Source: Clostridia bacterium
GTDB lineage: Bacteria; Bacillota; Clostridia; Christensenellales; Borkfalkiaceae
Direction of reading: 5' to 3'
DNA length: 45,600 nucleotides
Assembly: GCA_017621155.1 (NCBI GenBank)
Contig: JAGATP010000017.1
Span: 1 to 45,600, forward strand
This document shows positions 23,697 to 31,282 of this stretch, piece after piece (position 1 is the first letter of the stretch; every line of letters begins with the position of its first letter). Both the position numbers and the translations under genes were made by a program. Under the pieces are notes generated by a model, which made no database searches, had not been told where the DNA came from, and worked only from the letters and a program-made list of their open reading frames with translations.

Positions 23697-25253
23697 TTAT
23701 TTTACGATGAGCGTTTTGCCCGTCATCTCTGCGGGAACGGGAAGTCCCATCACGTCCAAGAGGGTGGGGGCGAGGTCGGCAAGCACGCCGTCATTACGAA
23801 GGGTGACGCCCTTGAAGGTCTCGGAGACGAGGCAGACGGGAACGGGGTTCGTCGTATGCGCGGTGAAGGGGGAGCCGTCCTCTGCAAGGAGCTTGTCCGC
23901 GTTGCCGTGATCGGCGGTGAGCAGGGCGCTTCCTCCCATGGAGAGGATTTTATCCATGACCTTTTTGACGCATTCGTCCACGGTGTGAACGGCTTTGACG
24001 GCGGCGGGAATGACGCCCGTGTGCCCGACCATGTCGCAGTTCGCAAAGTTTAAAATCATGACGTCGTAAATGCCCTTGTCAAGCTCTTCGAGCACCTTCT
24101 CCGTCACTTCGGGCGCGCTCATTTCAGGCTTTAAGTCATAGGTCGCTACCTTGGGGGAGTTGACGAGGACGCGCGTTTCTCCTTCGTTGGGCGTCTCGAC
24201 GCCGCCGTTGAAGAAGAAGGTGACGTGCGCGTACTTTTCCGTCTCGGCGATGCGGAGCTGCTTTTTGCCGAGAGAAGAGAGGTATTCGCCCAAGGTATTT
24301 TTCATGCTCTGCTTGGGGAAGGCGATTTCCACGTTTTCATAGGACGCATCGTACACCGTGAAGCAGACGAATACGGGGTGCAAGAATCCCGTCTTCCGCT
24401 CGAACGCCGTGCCCTTGGGAACGACGAAGGGATCTTGAGAGAACGCCCTCGTGATCTGTCTCGCTCGATCGGGGCGGAAGTTGAAGAAGATGATGGAATC
24501 TCCCTCTTTGACGAGCGCAACGGGCTTGCCGTTTTCCACGACGTTGGTCGGAAGGACAAATTCGTCCGTCACGCCCTCGGCGTAGCTCGCCTCCAACGCC
24601 TTTGCGGGATCGTTCGCCTGAACGCCGTTTCCGATCGTCAGCATATCGTAAGCCTTTTCGATTCTGTCCCAATTGTTATCCCTGTCCATGGCGTAATATC
24701 TGCCCGAAAGGGAAGCGATCTTTCCGTAGGAAAGCTTGTTCATCTCGTCCTGCAATGCGTGGACGAAGGAGACTCCCGAAGTGGGGGAGACGTCTCTTCC
24801 GTCGAGGAAACAGTGGACGAAGGTCTGAGGCACGCCCAACTCTTTCGCCATTTTGAGAAGAGCGTAAAGGTGGGTAAGGTGACTGTGCACGCCGCCGTCG
24901 GAGAGAAGTCCCCAAAGGTGAAGCTGCTTTTTCCCATCGGTTGCCGATTGCATGGCGTGCTTTAAGGCAGGGTTTTGGAAAAATTCCCCGTCCTCGATCG
25001 CCTTGGTGATCTTGGTGAGATCCTGATAGACGATTCTTCCCGCACCCATATTGAGGTGTCCGACTTCGGAATTTCCCATCTGTCCATCGGGAAGTCCGAC
25101 GGAAAGTCCGCTCGCGCCGAGCTGAGAAGAGGGGTATTCCCTTAAAAGTGCATTGACGTTTTTGCTCCCGTCCATGGCAATGGCGTTGCCGTTCGAATCG
25201 GGATTGATTCCATAGCCGTCCATAATGACGATAGCATAAGGTGTTTTTTTCAT
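23697..25253 (-). CDS. gpmI: 2,3-bisphosphoglycerate-independent phosphoglycerate mutase
   Basis: Glycolytic enzyme interconverting 3- and 2-phosphoglycerate with two Mn2+ ions, alkaline-phosphatase superfamily. 518 aa, normal length. Metal and phosphate-binding features are in place: Asp12 in VIMDGYG, catalytic Ser62 in GQMGNSEVGH, HLWGLLSDGGVHSH, CFLDGRDVSPTSG, FFNFRPDRARQIT, LNFANCDMVGHTG and TADHGNAD. GGAG lies 6 nt before the ATG. It is transcribed alone, divergent from malQ, from its own promoter. Confidence 0.96.
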   Translation of the reverse strand: MKKTPYAIVIMDGYGINPDSNGNAIAMDGSKNVNALLREYPSSQLGASGLSVGLPDGQMGNSEVGHLNMGAGRIVYQDLTKITKAIEDGEFFQNPALKHAMQSATDGKKQLHLWGLLSDGGVHSHLTHLYALLKMAKELGVPQTFVHCFLDGRDVSPTSGVSFVHALQDEMNKLSYGKIASLSGRYYAMDRDNNWDRIEKAYDMLTIGNGVQANDPAKALEASYAEGVTDEFVLPTNVVENGKPVALVKEGDSIIFFNFRPDRARQITRAFSQDPFVVPKGTAFERKTGFLHPVFVCFTVYDASYENVEIAFPKQSMKNTLGEYLSSLGKKQLRIAETEKYAHVTFFFNGGVETPNEGETRVLVNSPKVATYDLKPEMSAPEVTEKVLEELDKGIYDVMILNFANCDMVGHTGVIPAAVKAVHTVDECVKKVMDKILSMGGSALLTADHGNADKLLAEDGSPFTAHTTNPVPVCLVSETFKGVTLRNDGVLADLAPTLLDVMGLPVPAEMTGKTLIVK

Positions 25254-25302
25254 GATGATCTCCTAATGGCCGATGAAAGCCGAACCTTTTTGTTCATACT
25301 AT

Positions 25303-25331
25303 ATCATACTAAAAGGGGAGGAAAAAGTCAA
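25303..25331 (-). promoter_or_regulatory. Promoter of gpmI
   Basis: Minus strand TTGACT (25326-25331), 17 nt, TATGAT (25303-25308). Confidence 0.78.
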
Positions 25332-25341
25332 GAAAATGAAA

Positions 25342-25355
25342 TGGGAGTTTTCCCA
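25342..25355. promoter_or_regulatory. Dyad between the gpmI and malQ promoters
   Basis: TGGGA-GTTT-TCCCA, centred between the two divergent -35 boxes, a position suited to shared control of both genes. Confidence 0.35.
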
Positions 25356-25360
25356 AACAA

Positions 25361-25389
25361 TTGACAATTTTCACGCTGTATGATAAAAT
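25361..25389 (+). promoter_or_regulatory. Promoter of malQ
   Basis: TTGACA (25361-25366), 17 nt, TAAAAT (25384-25389), 18 nt before the ATG. Confidence 0.85.
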
Positions 25390-25407
25390 ATTTCATCGAG
25401 GTATCCT

Positions 25408-26901
25408 ATGAAAAAACGTACGTCCGGAATGCTGATGCCCATCTCTTCCCTGCCCTCTCCTTACGGAATCGGGACGCTCGGAAAAGAGGCATTCGACTTT
25501 ATCGACTTTCTTGCAAAGAGCAAAATGACCGTCTGGCAGATTCTGCCCCTTCTTCCCACCAATTACGGGGACAGTCCCTATCAATCCTGCGCGGGGAATG
25601 CACTTAATTTTTACTTCATCGATTTTCCCGCACTCGTCGAAGAGGGGCTCTTGCGGGAAGAGGACGTCTCCTCCGTCGATTGGGGAAGCGATCCCCGCCG
25701 CGTCGATTACGGCGCGCTCTTTCGGAACAAGGCAGTTCTTCTCAAAAGGGCGTTTGCTTCCTTTGATCAAACGGAGAAGGACTTTGTCTCCTTTTTAAAA
25801 AGGGGAGAGTATCGCGATTTTGCCGTCTTTATGACCTTAAAGGAGAACTTTTCCCATAAACCATGGACGGAGTGGGGGGAGTATCGGAAGTACGACGAGA
25901 AAAAGATCGCCGCATTCTGTGCAGAGCACGAAGAGGAAATCGACTTTTGGCAGTTCACGCAGTTTTTGTTTTTGAGACAGTGGAAAAAGCTCAAAGCATA
26001 CGCGGGGGAGAGGGGAATTTCCATTTTCGGGGACATGCCTTTGTACCTTGCCTATGACAGCGTCGAGGTCTGGAAGTACGGAAACAAGCTCTTCCGCATG
26101 GACGAAGAACGCATCCCCGAAGCCGTCGCGGGCTGTCCGCCCGACGCCTTTTCCGAGGACGGTCAGCTGTGGGGCAATCCGACTTACGATTGGGAAAAGA
26201 TGAAGGAGGACGGCTATGCCTGGTGGAAGGAGCGCATCGCGTATGCCTTTCGCTTTTTCGATCTCGTCCGCATCGATCATTTCAGAGGGTTTGACCGCTA
26301 TTACGCCATTCCCTACGGGGAAAAGACGGCGCGCGTCGGGGAATGGGTGGACGGCCCCAAAGCCGCACTCTTTGCTTCCTTTCGAAGACGCCGCATCGTC
26401 GCCGAGGATTTGGGAGTTATAGACGACGGGGTGATCTCTCTGATGAAGGAAGTCGGCTATCCCGGCATGAAGGTGCTCTCCTTTGCCTTTGACGGCAATG
26501 AGGATAACCCTCATAAGCCCTCTAACTTCGGAAAAAATGTCGTCGCCTATTCGGGCACGCACGACAACATGCCCCTCGTCGGGCTGTTGGAAGAGGCTTC
26601 GAAGGAAGAGCGCGAAATTTTCCTTCATGATCTCAAGGCGGAGTGCAAAAGGGCTTCGATCAAGGGGAACTATGCGACCGACGAGGAAGTTTGCAAAACG
26701 ATCGTGCGCCTTCTCTTTTTGAGCCGTGCAAATTTGGCGATCGTCCCGTATTTCGATCTCAAGGCGCTCGGAAAAGAGGGACGCATCAACCATCCCTCGA
26801 CCGTCTCTTCCGCCAATTGGACGTATCGCTTTGTTCGGGAGGACTTCTCTCCTTCCATGATTGCGAGAATCAGACGGCTCGTGCGGCAATCGAACCGGTA
26901 A
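25408..26901 (+). CDS. malQ: 4-alpha-glucanotransferase (amylomaltase, GH77)
   Basis: Cytoplasmic disproportionating enzyme that transfers alpha-1,4-glucan chains in maltodextrin or glycogen use. 497 aa, a normal GH77 length. Early motifs are SGMLMPISSLPSPYGIGTLG and the WQILPLLPTNYGDSPYQS stretch. Catalytic residues follow family positions: Asp290 in VRIDHFRGFDRYYAIP (nucleophile), Glu333 in VAEDLG (acid/base) and Asp386 in SGTHDN (transition-state stabiliser). SSANWTYRF near the end is also conserved. GAGG lies about 7 nt before the ATG. The mscS gene follows by 55 nt without a clear terminator. Confidence 0.95.
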   Translation: MKKRTSGMLMPISSLPSPYGIGTLGKEAFDFIDFLAKSKMTVWQILPLLPTNYGDSPYQSCAGNALNFYFIDFPALVEEGLLREEDVSSVDWGSDPRRVDYGALFRNKAVLLKRAFASFDQTEKDFVSFLKRGEYRDFAVFMTLKENFSHKPWTEWGEYRKYDEKKIAAFCAEHEEEIDFWQFTQFLFLRQWKKLKAYAGERGISIFGDMPLYLAYDSVEVWKYGNKLFRMDEERIPEAVAGCPPDAFSEDGQLWGNPTYDWEKMKEDGYAWWKERIAYAFRFFDLVRIDHFRGFDRYYAIPYGEKTARVGEWVDGPKAALFASFRRRRIVAEDLGVIDDGVISLMKEVGYPGMKVLSFAFDGNEDNPHKPSNFGKNVVAYSGTHDNMPLVGLLEEASKEEREIFLHDLKAECKRASIKGNYATDEEVCKTIVRLLFLSRANLAIVPYFDLKALGKEGRINHPSTVSSANWTYRFVREDFSPSMIARIRRLVRQSNR

Positions 26902-26956
26902 CATTTGTTTTCGTCGGTCAAAAAGACCGGTTGAACGATAACGGAGGTATTTTCAA

Positions 26957-27802
26957 ATGAAACACACGCTTTTGGAAGCTACGGCAAACACGATCGATTG
27001 GGCTGCGGTCTGGTCGGTCGTCGTGAATTGGCTGACCACGACGGGAATCAAGCTCGTCGTCGCGCTCATTCTGCTTTTTGTCGGATTTAAGCTCATCAAT
27101 TTCATCACGAAGAAGATTTATAAGAGCATGACGAAGCGGGGGAGAGACCTGACCCTGACCAAAGTTCTGCACACCGTACTCAGGGTAGGGCTCAAAGTGC
27201 TCGTGTTCGTCTCTTTGGTCGGCTATGTGGGCATCGAGACGGCGTCCATTTCCGCACTCATCGCTTCGGTTGGACTCGGCGTTTCGATGGCGGTACAGGG
27301 ATCTTTGAGCAATTTCGCGGGCGGACTCATCATCATCGTCATGCGCCCCTTCAAGATCGGCGACTTTATCACGACGGGCGACTTCAGCGGTACGGTCGAG
27401 GACATCGGACTCTTCTATACGCAGATCGCGACGCCCGACAATAAGCTCACGCTCATTCCCAACGGAACGCTCTCCAACAACGTCATCGTCAACGTCTCCG
27501 CCAAGGAAGACAGGCGTTGCGACGTCGTCATGTCCGTCGCTTACGGGACGGATACCGACTTTGCGAGATCGGTCATCCTGGGCGTCTGCGAAAAGTGCGA
27601 GCTCATCTTCAAAGATCCCGCTCCCTTCGTGGAAATCGGCGAGTTCGGCGAAAGCTCCATCAACTTCTACGTCCGCGCCTACTGCAAGAACGTCGATTAT
27701 TGGACGGTCAACTTCTATCTTCTAAAGGAAATCAAGAATGCCTTCGACGCAAACGGCATCGAGATTCCCTTCAATCAGCTGGACGTCACCATCAAGAAGT
27801 GA
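26957..27802 (+). CDS. Small-conductance mechanosensitive channel, MscS family
   Basis: 281-aa channel that opens under membrane tension and releases solutes on osmotic downshock. Three N-terminal membrane helices (about residues 31-52, 73-93 and 96-125) end in the pore helix ASVGLGVSMAVQGSLSNFAG, rich in the Gly/Ala pattern that lines the MscS pore. Then come the beta domain (RPFKIGDFITTGDFSGTVED, PNGTLSNNVIVNVS) and the C-terminal alpha/beta domain. The closest familiar group is MscS of E. coli (286 aa), similar in length. GGAGG precedes the ATG. Probably co-transcribed with malQ, although no functional link is evident. Confidence 0.93.
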   Translation: MKHTLLEATANTIDWAAVWSVVVNWLTTTGIKLVVALILLFVGFKLINFITKKIYKSMTKRGRDLTLTKVLHTVLRVGLKVLVFVSLVGYVGIETASISALIASVGLGVSMAVQGSLSNFAGGLIIIVMRPFKIGDFITTGDFSGTVEDIGLFYTQIATPDNKLTLIPNGTLSNNVIVNVSAKEDRRCDVVMSVAYGTDTDFARSVILGVCEKCELIFKDPAPFVEIGEFGESSINFYVRAYCKNVDYWTVNFYLLKEIKNAFDANGIEIPFNQLDVTIKK

Positions 27803-27834
27803 TTTTGAGCGTTCGAGAAAACACGCTCAGGAAA

Positions 27835-27861
27835 GAAGCTCTCTCGAGGGCTTCTTTTTTT
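27835..27861 (+). terminator. Terminator after mscS
   Basis: GAAGCTCT-CTCG-AGGGCTTC followed by seven T residues. A further hairpin, GAGCGT with ACGCTC, lies just before it at about 27806-27828. Confidence 0.8.
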
Positions 27862-27894
27862 GCGGTTTTCGCCCCTTAAAATCCGTGCAATCGT

Positions 27895-27924
27895 TTGACA
27901 AAAGAGGCTCACTTTTGCTATACT
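27895..27924 (+). promoter_or_regulatory. Promoter of the TM1266/ABC transporter operon
   Basis: TTGACA (27895-27900), 18 nt, TATACT (27919-27924). Transcription should start near 27930, at the first base of the predicted leader stem. Confidence 0.82.
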
Positions 27925-27929
27925 TGGGG

Positions 27930-27996
27930 CGTACCTGACCCGAAAGGAAATCCTGACGGGCAAGGAGGCGCAAAGGCGTTTGCTCGGTACGGGAGG
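27930..27996 (+). ncRNA. Possible structured leader RNA (three-way junction)
   Basis: CGTACC (27930-27935) pairs perfectly with GGTACG (27986-27991). Inside are two hairpins: CCCG with CGGG (27939-27942/27957-27960) capped by AGG-AAAT-CCT, and CAA/TTG plus GCGC-AAAG-GCGT with a GGAG bulge (27961-27982). The closing stem abuts the ribosome site GGGAGG, so folding could affect translation. It matches no riboswitch class I know, including TPP. Hand folding only. Confidence 0.4.
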
Positions 27997-28001
27997 ATGT
28001 C

Positions 28002-28247
28002 ATGGAAACGAGACTTGCCATCATCAGCGTTTTAATCGAAGACAGGGAGCAAAGCGGCAAAGTAAACGCTCTGCTGTCCGAATACGGCGATTACATCAAG
28101 GGAAGAATGGGTCTTCCGTATCCCGAAAAGGGAGTCTCCGTTCTGTCCGTCGTCATCGACGCCCCGATGGAAAAGATCAATTCTCTGACCGGAAAGCTGG
28201 GAATGCTTCCTTCTGTGTCCGCAAAGGCGCTCGCCTCTAAGTTTTAA
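28002..28247 (+). CDS. TM1266 family [FeFe]-hydrogenase-associated putative regulator
   Basis: 81-aa protein of the TM1266 type (annotated elsewhere as iron-only hydrogenase system regulator), with a ferredoxin-like/ACT-like fold expected. Pattern: METRLAIISVLIEDREQSGK, then LLSEYGDYIKGRMGLPYPEK and VSVLSVVIDAPMEKINSLTG with KLGMLPSVSAKA at the end. R-M-G-L-P and the final K-L-G-x-L-x-x-V-x-x-K-A are typical. GGGAGG lies 5 nt before the ATG. It heads an operon with an ABC importer; no hydrogenase genes are in the window, so the regulatory role is inherited from the family name, not shown here. Confidence 0.87.
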   Translation: METRLAIISVLIEDREQSGKVNALLSEYGDYIKGRMGLPYPEKGVSVLSVVIDAPMEKINSLTGKLGMLPSVSAKALASKF

Positions 28248-28290
28248 ATTTGATGCCGAAGGTTTCTGAGGCAAAAAAGGAGTATCATCT

Positions 28291-29337
28291 ATGAAAAAAG
28301 TAATTTCTTGCGCACTCGGTTTTCTCTGTGCGCTGACTATGTTCGGCTGTTCGAACGGGGATGCGCCGAAAAAGACGGACATCGCCACCACCGCACCTTT
28401 GGAGAGCATCGAAATGCCCGAATCCGTGCACTTTTATCTGCCCGACGGCACGCCCATGATGGCGATTTCCTCCCTCTTGGGCGAGGGCATCGTCATGGAC
28501 GGGAAGGAGATCGGCATGAAGGCGACCCTTCTCAACCCCGCCGAAATCGGCACGGCGTTTACGACGTACGGGGATTGCGACCTTGCGATCATGCCCACCG
28601 TCACCGCCATTCAGCTCATGAATAAAGGGCAAGACCTTTCCTACGTCTCCGCGAACGTGTTCGGTAACCTCTACGTCGTTGGCGTGGGGGAGGCGGAGAG
28701 CCTCTCCGACCTGACGGGAAAAGTCGTCTACACCACTGCGGGCACGACCATCGCCCTTTTGCAGTACGAGCTTCAGGCAAATAACATCGCCTACGAAATG
28801 GGACAGGAAGCGAAAGACGGCGTCGTCACCATCTGGTCGATGAGCAATGCGTCCGACTATATGCCCCTTTTAAAACAGGCGCAAAATAAGGGCGGCGAGG
28901 CGTACGGCGTTTTCGGAGAGCCCGCCGTCACCAAGTGCATGACGACTGTCGCCACGGAGGCGAAAATCGTCGTCGATATGCAGAAGGAATACGAAAAGCT
29001 GACGGGGGACGAAGGCTATCCGCAGGCATGCCTCGTGGCAAGGGGAACGTTCGCACGCGAATATCCCGAATTTATCCGGCGGCTCGTCGAACTCATGAAG
29101 GGGAATGGGGAGTATACCCGTACCCATGCGGATTCCTTGAAGGCGCTCTATGAAAAAGCGGGCAGCACCTCACTCGTCGGCATCGACTATACCGAGGAGA
29201 CAATCGCCCGTTGCAACCTCTCTCAGTTGACGGGAAAAGAGGCGTATGAGGCGGTCAAGACGTACATCGATCGGTTGCGTCCTTCCGTCAAAGCCTTGGA
29301 AAACGTAGAAGTCAAGGAAAGCTTCTTCCTGCAATGA
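28291..29337 (+). CDS. ABC transporter substrate-binding lipoprotein, NMT1/ThiY-like
   Basis: 348-aa extracellular solute-binding protein. The N-terminus MKKVISCALGFLCALTMFGC is a lipoprotein signal with Cys20 as the probable lipidated residue; the lipobox MFGC is slightly unusual at -2. The mature protein has the NMT1/ThiY/SsuA fold pattern: FYLPDGTPMMAISSLLGEG, GTAFTTYGDCDLAIMPT, LTGKVVYTTAGTTIALLQYE and GVFGEPAVTKCM. Relatives bind thiamine precursors, sulfonates or unknown small molecules; ligand cannot be assigned. AAAAGGAG precedes the ATG. Its stop overlaps the permease ATG (29334-29337). Confidence 0.87.
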   Translation: MKKVISCALGFLCALTMFGCSNGDAPKKTDIATTAPLESIEMPESVHFYLPDGTPMMAISSLLGEGIVMDGKEIGMKATLLNPAEIGTAFTTYGDCDLAIMPTVTAIQLMNKGQDLSYVSANVFGNLYVVGVGEAESLSDLTGKVVYTTAGTTIALLQYELQANNIAYEMGQEAKDGVVTIWSMSNASDYMPLLKQAQNKGGEAYGVFGEPAVTKCMTTVATEAKIVVDMQKEYEKLTGDEGYPQACLVARGTFAREYPEFIRRLVELMKGNGEYTRTHADSLKALYEKAGSTSLVGIDYTEETIARCNLSQLTGKEAYEAVKTYIDRLRPSVKALENVEVKESFFLQ

Positions 29338-30086
29338 GCGGCGTAAAGAGAGTTTGTTCCGCCCTCATTCCCGTTTGGGTGGGGCTCGGACTCGTCCTTC
29401 TATGGCTGGTTGCAGCCCTTCTCATCGGCGAAGAGCTCATTTTGCCCACGCCGATGCAGACGGTGGAGGAATGCTTCGCGCTCTTTGGGCAGGCTTCCTT
29501 TTGGGCGGCTTTGGGAAAGACCCTTTTGCGGGGCGTGCTCGCCTTTGTCTGTTCCTTATTTCTCGCCCTTCTCTTTGCCCTTCTCTCCATGATTCCTACC
29601 GTGGGAAAGATCGCGGGGACTGTCTTTTCCGTCCTTCGTTCCATTCCCACGATGTCCGTCATTCTCCTTCTCCTCATCTGGCTTCGCCCGTCCCTCGCGC
29701 CCGCGGCGGTCGCCGCCATCGTCATTCTGCCCACCCTGTATTCCGTCTTCATCGGTGCGATGCAAGGGGTGGATCGGGGACTTATCGAGCTTTGCGACGT
29801 CTACAAAGTGCCTTGGAAGGAGCGCATCGTTCGGGTCTGGCTGCCCGCGATGGCGCAGCCCCTCTTTGAGGGAACGGCGAGCGGCTTTTCCCTCAATTTA
29901 AAGCTCATCATCGCGGCGGAGGCGCTCGCGCAGACCAAGGAGAGCTTGGGCGCGATGATGAAGAACGCGCAGATCTGGCTCGAAACGGGACAGCTGATGG
30001 CAATCACGCTCGTCGCCGTCGTCGTCGGCGTTTTGAGCGAAACGCTCATTCGCTTCGTCGGAAAGCAGGTGAAAAAATGGCCATAA
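29334..30086 (+). CDS. ABC transporter permease, SsuC/ThiX-like
   Basis: 250-aa inner-membrane permease with six or so helices of the binding-protein-dependent transport family. The EAA-type coupling loop is GLIELCDVYKVPWKERIVRVWLPA (split here, residues about 144-167), and the conserved ILPTPMQTVEECFALFG near the N-terminus is typical of nitrate/sulfonate/taurine-type permeases. It starts inside the stop of the binding-protein gene and ends 10 nt inside the ATPase gene, so all three are translationally linked. Confidence 0.9.
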   Translation: MSGVKRVCSALIPVWVGLGLVLLWLVAALLIGEELILPTPMQTVEECFALFGQASFWAALGKTLLRGVLAFVCSLFLALLFALLSMIPTVGKIAGTVFSVLRSIPTMSVILLLLIWLRPSLAPAAVAAIVILPTLYSVFIGAMQGVDRGLIELCDVYKVPWKERIVRVWLPAMAQPLFEGTASGFSLNLKLIIAAEALAQTKESLGAMMKNAQIWLETGQLMAITLVAVVVGVLSETLIRFVGKQVKKWP

Positions 30087-30766
30087 CGTTCGTCGATTTT
30101 TCCAAAAAATACGGGCAAAACGAGGTGTTTTCCCATCTGAATTTAGAGATCAACGAGGGAGAAATCACCTGCCTTTTGGGAGAGAGCGGCACGGGAAAGA
30201 CCACTCTTTTACAGGCAATTTCCTCGCTCACCGATTACGAGGGAAAAATCGAGGGTGTACCTTGTCGCATTTCTTACATTTTTCAGACCCCTCGGCTCGT
30301 GCCCAACCTCACCGTCGAGGGCAATTTGAAGCTCGTTCTTCCCAAGGAGGAATGGAAAAGCATTCCCTCGTTTTTGGAGGCGATCGGACTTAGTGAAAAG
30401 GCAAACGCCTATCCCGCAACCCTTTCGGGGGGACAGGCGCAGCGCGTTTCTTTTGCACGGGCGTTTTTGGTCAAGTCCGACCTCATTCTCATGGACGAAC
30501 CCTTTTCCTCCCTCGACACGGCGCTCAAAATCAAGCTCATATCGCTGTTTTGCTCCCTTTGGAAGGAAGAAAGGCGCACGGTGCTCTTCGTCACCCACGA
30601 TCTGGAGGAAGCGGCGATGCTCGCGGAGCGGGTCGTCGTCTTAAGGGGCGGCAAGGTCTTTGCCGACTTTACGAGAAAAACCTCTCTGCCCCGTCCCTAC
30701 GGGGAAGAATCGGACTTCAAGCGCACCCTTCTTTCCTGCATTTTGGGAGAAGATGAGGGGATTTGA
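30077..30766 (+). CDS. ABC transporter ATPase, SsuB/ThiZ-like
   Basis: 229-aa ATPase energising the importer. Walker A GESGTGKTT (residues 35-43), Q-loop YIFQTPRLVPNLTV, signature LSGGQAQR (about 116-123), Walker B LILMDEPFSSLD and switch His in FVTHDLEEA are all intact. The P-R-L-V/L-P-N-L-T-V stretch after the Q-loop is typical of the sulfonate/nitrate group. It overlaps the permease gene by 10 nt, with AGGTGA just before the ATG. No plus-strand terminator is obvious after it. Confidence 0.93.
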   Translation: MAITFVDFSKKYGQNEVFSHLNLEINEGEITCLLGESGTGKTTLLQAISSLTDYEGKIEGVPCRISYIFQTPRLVPNLTVEGNLKLVLPKEEWKSIPSFLEAIGLSEKANAYPATLSGGQAQRVSFARAFLVKSDLILMDEPFSSLDTALKIKLISLFCSLWKEERRTVLFVTHDLEEAAMLAERVVVLRGGKVFADFTRKTSLPRPYGEESDFKRTLLSCILGEDEGI

Positions 30767-30792
30767 CTTTTCTATTTTTTCATTTCTTTTTA

Positions 30793-30822
30793 CAAAAACT
30801 GTGAAAAAGTGTCTTTTTACAC
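30793..30822 (-). terminator. Terminator after the small minus-strand membrane protein gene
   Basis: On the minus strand GTGTAAAAAG-ACA-CTTTTTCAC (one bulge), followed by AGTTTTTG, about 50 nt past the stop codon. Confidence 0.5.
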
Positions 30823-30849
30823 AATTTTCAAAGAAAAAAGGGCGAACTG

Positions 30850-30879
30850 TTGAAACTTTGTCCGCCTCTATGTTATAAT
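30850..30879 (+). promoter_or_regulatory. Plus-strand promoter pointing toward the purine operon
   Basis: TTGAAA (30850-30855), 18 nt, TATAAT (30874-30879). The next plus-strand gene is purE at 31283, so its transcript would cross the minus-strand gene 30873-31232 as antisense. Confidence 0.6.
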
Positions 30880-31232
30880 ACAATCAGTTTATAGGGATCG
30901 GCAGGAAAGCCGACAAAGGGGGACAATTTCAGATCGCCCATCGGGGCAGCGGGTATCAATACGCCCGATCGGAACAAAAGGAAGGCGAGATACCCTTCCA
31001 CGACGATCAGGACGGGAAGCGTAATCATCAAAAAGGCGTTTTTCAGCCGAAAACGGTAGACGAAGAGAAAAATGTACACGGTCAGGGCTCCGCCCAACAG
31101 ACCTGCGAAAAAGAGTTTTTTGTCGTTTGCTTTTTCGCCGTCGGATTCGTCTTTTTGCGCTTTGACGAGGCAAAAGCCGTAAATATTGACGGCAACGAAG
31201 TACGCGATCGCAATCAAATAGAATAGCATCAT
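30873..31232 (-). CDS. Small membrane protein resembling DUF1294
   Basis: 119-aa protein with three hydrophobic helices (about residues 2-23, 44-62 and 67-87). The pattern N-x-Y-G-F near residue 16-20, a charged loop KAQKDESDGEKANDKK, then FFAGLLGGALTVYIFLFVYRFRLKN and the final helix with TLPVLIVVEGY resembles the DUF1294 arrangement, though the DK/W motifs of that family are weak, so the assignment is tentative. The ribosome site is poor (GTGGGAA). Either of two adjacent ATGs (31232 or 31229) could start it. It is opposite in direction to both neighbours. Confidence 0.6.
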   Translation of the reverse strand: MMLFYLIAIAYFVAVNIYGFCLVKAQKDESDGEKANDKKLFFAGLLGGALTVYIFLFVYRFRLKNAFLMITLPVLIVVEGYLAFLLFRSGVLIPAAPMGDLKLSPFVGFPADPYKLIVL

Positions 31233-31233
31233 T

Positions 31234-31248
31234 TCCCACAGTATGGGA
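31234..31248. promoter_or_regulatory. Dyad between the small membrane gene and purE
   Basis: TCCCA-CAGTA-TGGGA, a perfect 5-bp dyad between the divergent starts. It does not resemble a Bacillus PurBox. Possible operator. Confidence 0.3.
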
Positions 31249-31282
31249 CAATCGGAACGAAAATAAACGGAGGAATCGAACT

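Noticed and set aside
27925..28001. TPP riboswitch before the ThiY-like importer
   Set aside because: The conserved CUGAGA and ACCUGAUC...GGAUAAUGCC elements are absent despite the thiamine-type transporter genes.
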